Of a stretch of 64,000 nucleotides of DNA, positions 63,201-64,000 are shown one piece after another (position 1 is the first letter of the stretch; the number at the start of each line of letters is the position of its first letter). Where the stretch lies: contig OZ250162.1 of NCBI GenBank assembly GCA_965238025.1, positions 2,852,001-2,916,000 on the forward strand, written 5' to 3'. This stretch comes from Pelagihabitans sp965238025 (lineage in GTDB: Bacteria > Bacteroidota > Bacteroidia > Flavobacteriales > Flavobacteriaceae). A model generated the notes under the pieces. That model was not told where the DNA came from, searched no databases, and saw nothing but the letters and a program-made list of their open reading frames with translations. The position numbers and the translations under genes are program-made.

Positions 63201-64000
63201 ATTATATGTTACCTCATTATTTTGTGCCTATAGATGCTATACCATTGACATCTAATGGTAAGATCGATAGTGCATCTTTACCAAATCCATATGTGAATTT
63301 ATTGAAAGAAGATGTGTCGCAAGTTTTACCTCGTACGGAGGAAGAAAAAGTTTTGATGGCTACATGGGAATTAGTTTTAAAGCATGAAGGAATAAGTGTT
63401 AAAGACAGTTTCTATAATTTGGGTGGAGATTCCATCAAATCTATTCAAATTTCTTCACGCCTGAGGGAGCAAGGATATAAACTTACAATAACCGATATTA
63501 TGGCTGAACCTATATTAGAGCTATTGGCTCTTAAGATGCAGCGTATTAATCAAGTTATAGATCAATCTACCGTAATAGGAGAAGTAAAACTAACTCCTAT
63601 ACAATATTTCTTTTTTGAAAATACCAAAATAAAGGTCCCGCATCATTTTAATCAGTCGGTAGTACTAAGAAGCAAAGAGACTGTTGATTCCGATATTTTG
63701 GGTAGGTGTATTTCCGATTTGGTTACTCATCATGATGCATTACGAATGATTTACAAGAAAGAGGAGTTTGGTTGGGTACAATATAATCAAGACATTTCAC
63801 CTGCTAGCTATTCCGTATCTTTTTATGATCTCCGAAAAGAAGAAAATGAATTAAATAAGATGTCAACGTTAGGAGAAGAACTGCAATCAAGTTTTGATTT
63901 ATCGACGGGTCCTTTATTCAAAGTTGGACATTTTCGTTTATCGGATGGAGATCGATTGGCTTTGATTTGTCACCACTTACTGGTAGATGGGGTTTCTTGG
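60233..64000 (+). CDS. NRPS6: C-A-T-E synthetase, 3' end outside window (D-Asn module)
   Basis: Open from ATG 60233 to the last base (1256 residues). TubC-like docking domain (~1-58, MKTVKEIISEFREQKIKL). C (~75-510, HHIISDG at His207-208). A (~530-1010) with TSGSTGTPKA, NEYGPTEATVG, YKTGDLARW and NGKIDSASLP. T (Ser1067 in LGGDSI). Then an epimerization domain starts with LTPIQYFFFENTKIKVPHHFNQS and reaches HHLLVDGVSW (His1247-1248) at the window edge. The code is DLTKIGEVGK, so Asn, and the E domain predicts D-Asn. It starts 30 bp after the CmlA-like gene. Further modules, and probably the release domain, lie beyond the window. Confidence 0.93.
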   Translation, partial: MKTVKEIISEFREQKIKLILKGDNLEIISYNNKLSKEQIELLKSNKKDIIQYLREIDRSESMSYIPNVSIDSNYPLSNSQYRLWILSQSKESSIAYNMPSNIRLNGDYDIDLFSKAIYSVINRHEILRTVFKENEEGEVRQWILDRESLGFNIKYKDLRSTANRETAIKTYIDTDSGRPFDLETGPLLRASLLQYSDDEYVFYYCMHHIISDGWSMDILSRDVMSFYKSFLTDTENTLPPLRIQYKDHTAWQLSELESKAYGVHEEYWLSKLKGTLPVIDFPGQRRRPKTKTYNGVGLISSIPQVKVSKLKNFVRLAGGSIFTLLLASFKVLLYRYTNERDLIVGIPVAGRDNPDLEDQIGFYINVLALRSELFPDEQFDKFYQRVKEDTMISFDHQTYPFDCLMDKLSLQRDVSRNPVFDVFLDYRVSSESNSRKLKEGEIINIGACTVKYDLVFQFMEMSDGIDILAKYNSDVYEPGIVPQFLKHFELLLNNILEYPQKVIGSINYLSNQEELDLLSCLEIQEKTVRGTILDLFKKQVALKPDEIALLHEGRMITFSELDKLSNQLANCLLTKNSIEKESIVGIKIEQSDWLVISVLGILKAGAAYLPLSDSLSWDRESYMLEDSGVKLIVTSSLFMMEYSHYEGVIFAIDIELDSDEYSTGEIKNELLPHELAYVIYTSGSTGTPKATLIEHGSLLNYLEWGSSYYSHSDLKSLSFGLFTPLSFDLTVTSLFLPILNGGVLDIFPNNSDVSQTLKNYVNSDISGIKLTPAHIMLLANMELKNENLKFAIVGGDELQKKHIAILKSINPAIRIYNEYGPTEATVGCTISLIESEDTIDIGKPISNTQIFILNENHQLEPIGVVGELCVSGHGLARGYLNNDDLTATKFVPHPFKKGDRLYKTGDLARWLPNGNIQYIGRKDNQVKVRGYRIELGEIEHYIGQYPTIKDTVVVTAQNEEDNKELVAYIVSDDIVNQSELRVYLSSRLPNYMLPHYFVPIDAIPLTSNGKIDSASLPNPYVNLLKEDVSQVLPRTEEEKVLMATWELVLKHEGISVKDSFYNLGGDSIKSIQISSRLREQGYKLTITDIMAEPILELLALKMQRINQVIDQSTVIGEVKLTPIQYFFFENTKIKVPHHFNQSVVLRSKETVDSDILGRCISDLVTHHDALRMIYKKEEFGWVQYNQDISPASYSVSFYDLRKEENELNKMSTLGEELQSSFDLSTGPLFKVGHFRLSDGDRLALICHHLLVDGVSW

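Noticed and set aside
1..64000. CRISPR arrays, insertion sequences, integrase genes
   Set aside because: No regularly spaced repeats and no transposase or recombinase reading frames were seen on either strand.

Overview
The window comes from a Bacteroidota genome, most likely a flavobacterium. The evidence is a SusC/SusD pair, lipoproteins with Bacteroidota-style signal peptides, an UpxY-type NusG paralogue, TAnnTTTG-like -7 elements and low G+C content. Positions 1-11,900 read like ordinary chromosome. They hold a SusC/SusD outer-membrane uptake pair (SusC lacks its 5' end), a large FG-GAP/ASPIC lipoprotein, a thioredoxin-like DUF255 lipoprotein, a VOC protein and a GAF-LuxR regulator.

At about 11,949-11,995 lies the 3' half of a tRNA-Met-like gene without its 5' half. 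Everything to its right is visibly more AT-rich and is devoted to one secondary-metabolite locus, so this may be the edge of a genomic island. Positions 12,408-14,974 hold a small control module: an E1-like ThiF-family enzyme, a PAS-LuxR regulator, and a GNAT acyltransferase related to acyl-homoserine-lactone/N-acyl amino acid synthases. The same two-part promoter (TTTAGTGTA, exactly 23 bp, then TAnnTTTR) lies before the ThiF gene, before the acyltransferase gene and before the UpxY/NRPS operon. This suggests that one regulator controls all three units.

From 15,243 to the end of the window, all genes are on the + strand in one very long operon of about 49 kb or more, cut off by the window end. 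It contains an UpxY-like antiterminator, then eight megasynthase genes (six NRPS, two PKS) and two stand-alone oxygenases. The domain order is: NRPS1 (C-lobe)A-T-C-A-T-C-A-T; PKS1 KS-AT-T; NRPS2 C-A[LLM]-T; NRPS3 C-A[LLM]-T; PKS2 KS-AT-KR-T; NRPS4 C-A-T-C-A-T; an EctD-like dioxygenase; NRPS5 C-A-T-C-A-T-C-A-T; a CmlA-like diiron hydroxylase; NRPS6 C-A-T-E (incomplete).

Specificity codes read by hand suggest: Ala-like, Leu-like, unknown, malonate, Gly, Gly, malonate, Asn, Asn, Ser, Cys-like, Pro-like, D-Asn. Both Gly adenylation domains carry a flavin-dependent luciferase-like monooxygenase between motifs A4 and A5. N-terminal TubC-type docking domains and short matching C-terminal tails agree with the gene order. 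No thioesterase, MbtH protein or exporter lies inside the window. I do not recognise the product; its skeleton would be a long, Asn-rich, multiply hydroxylated peptide-polyketide.
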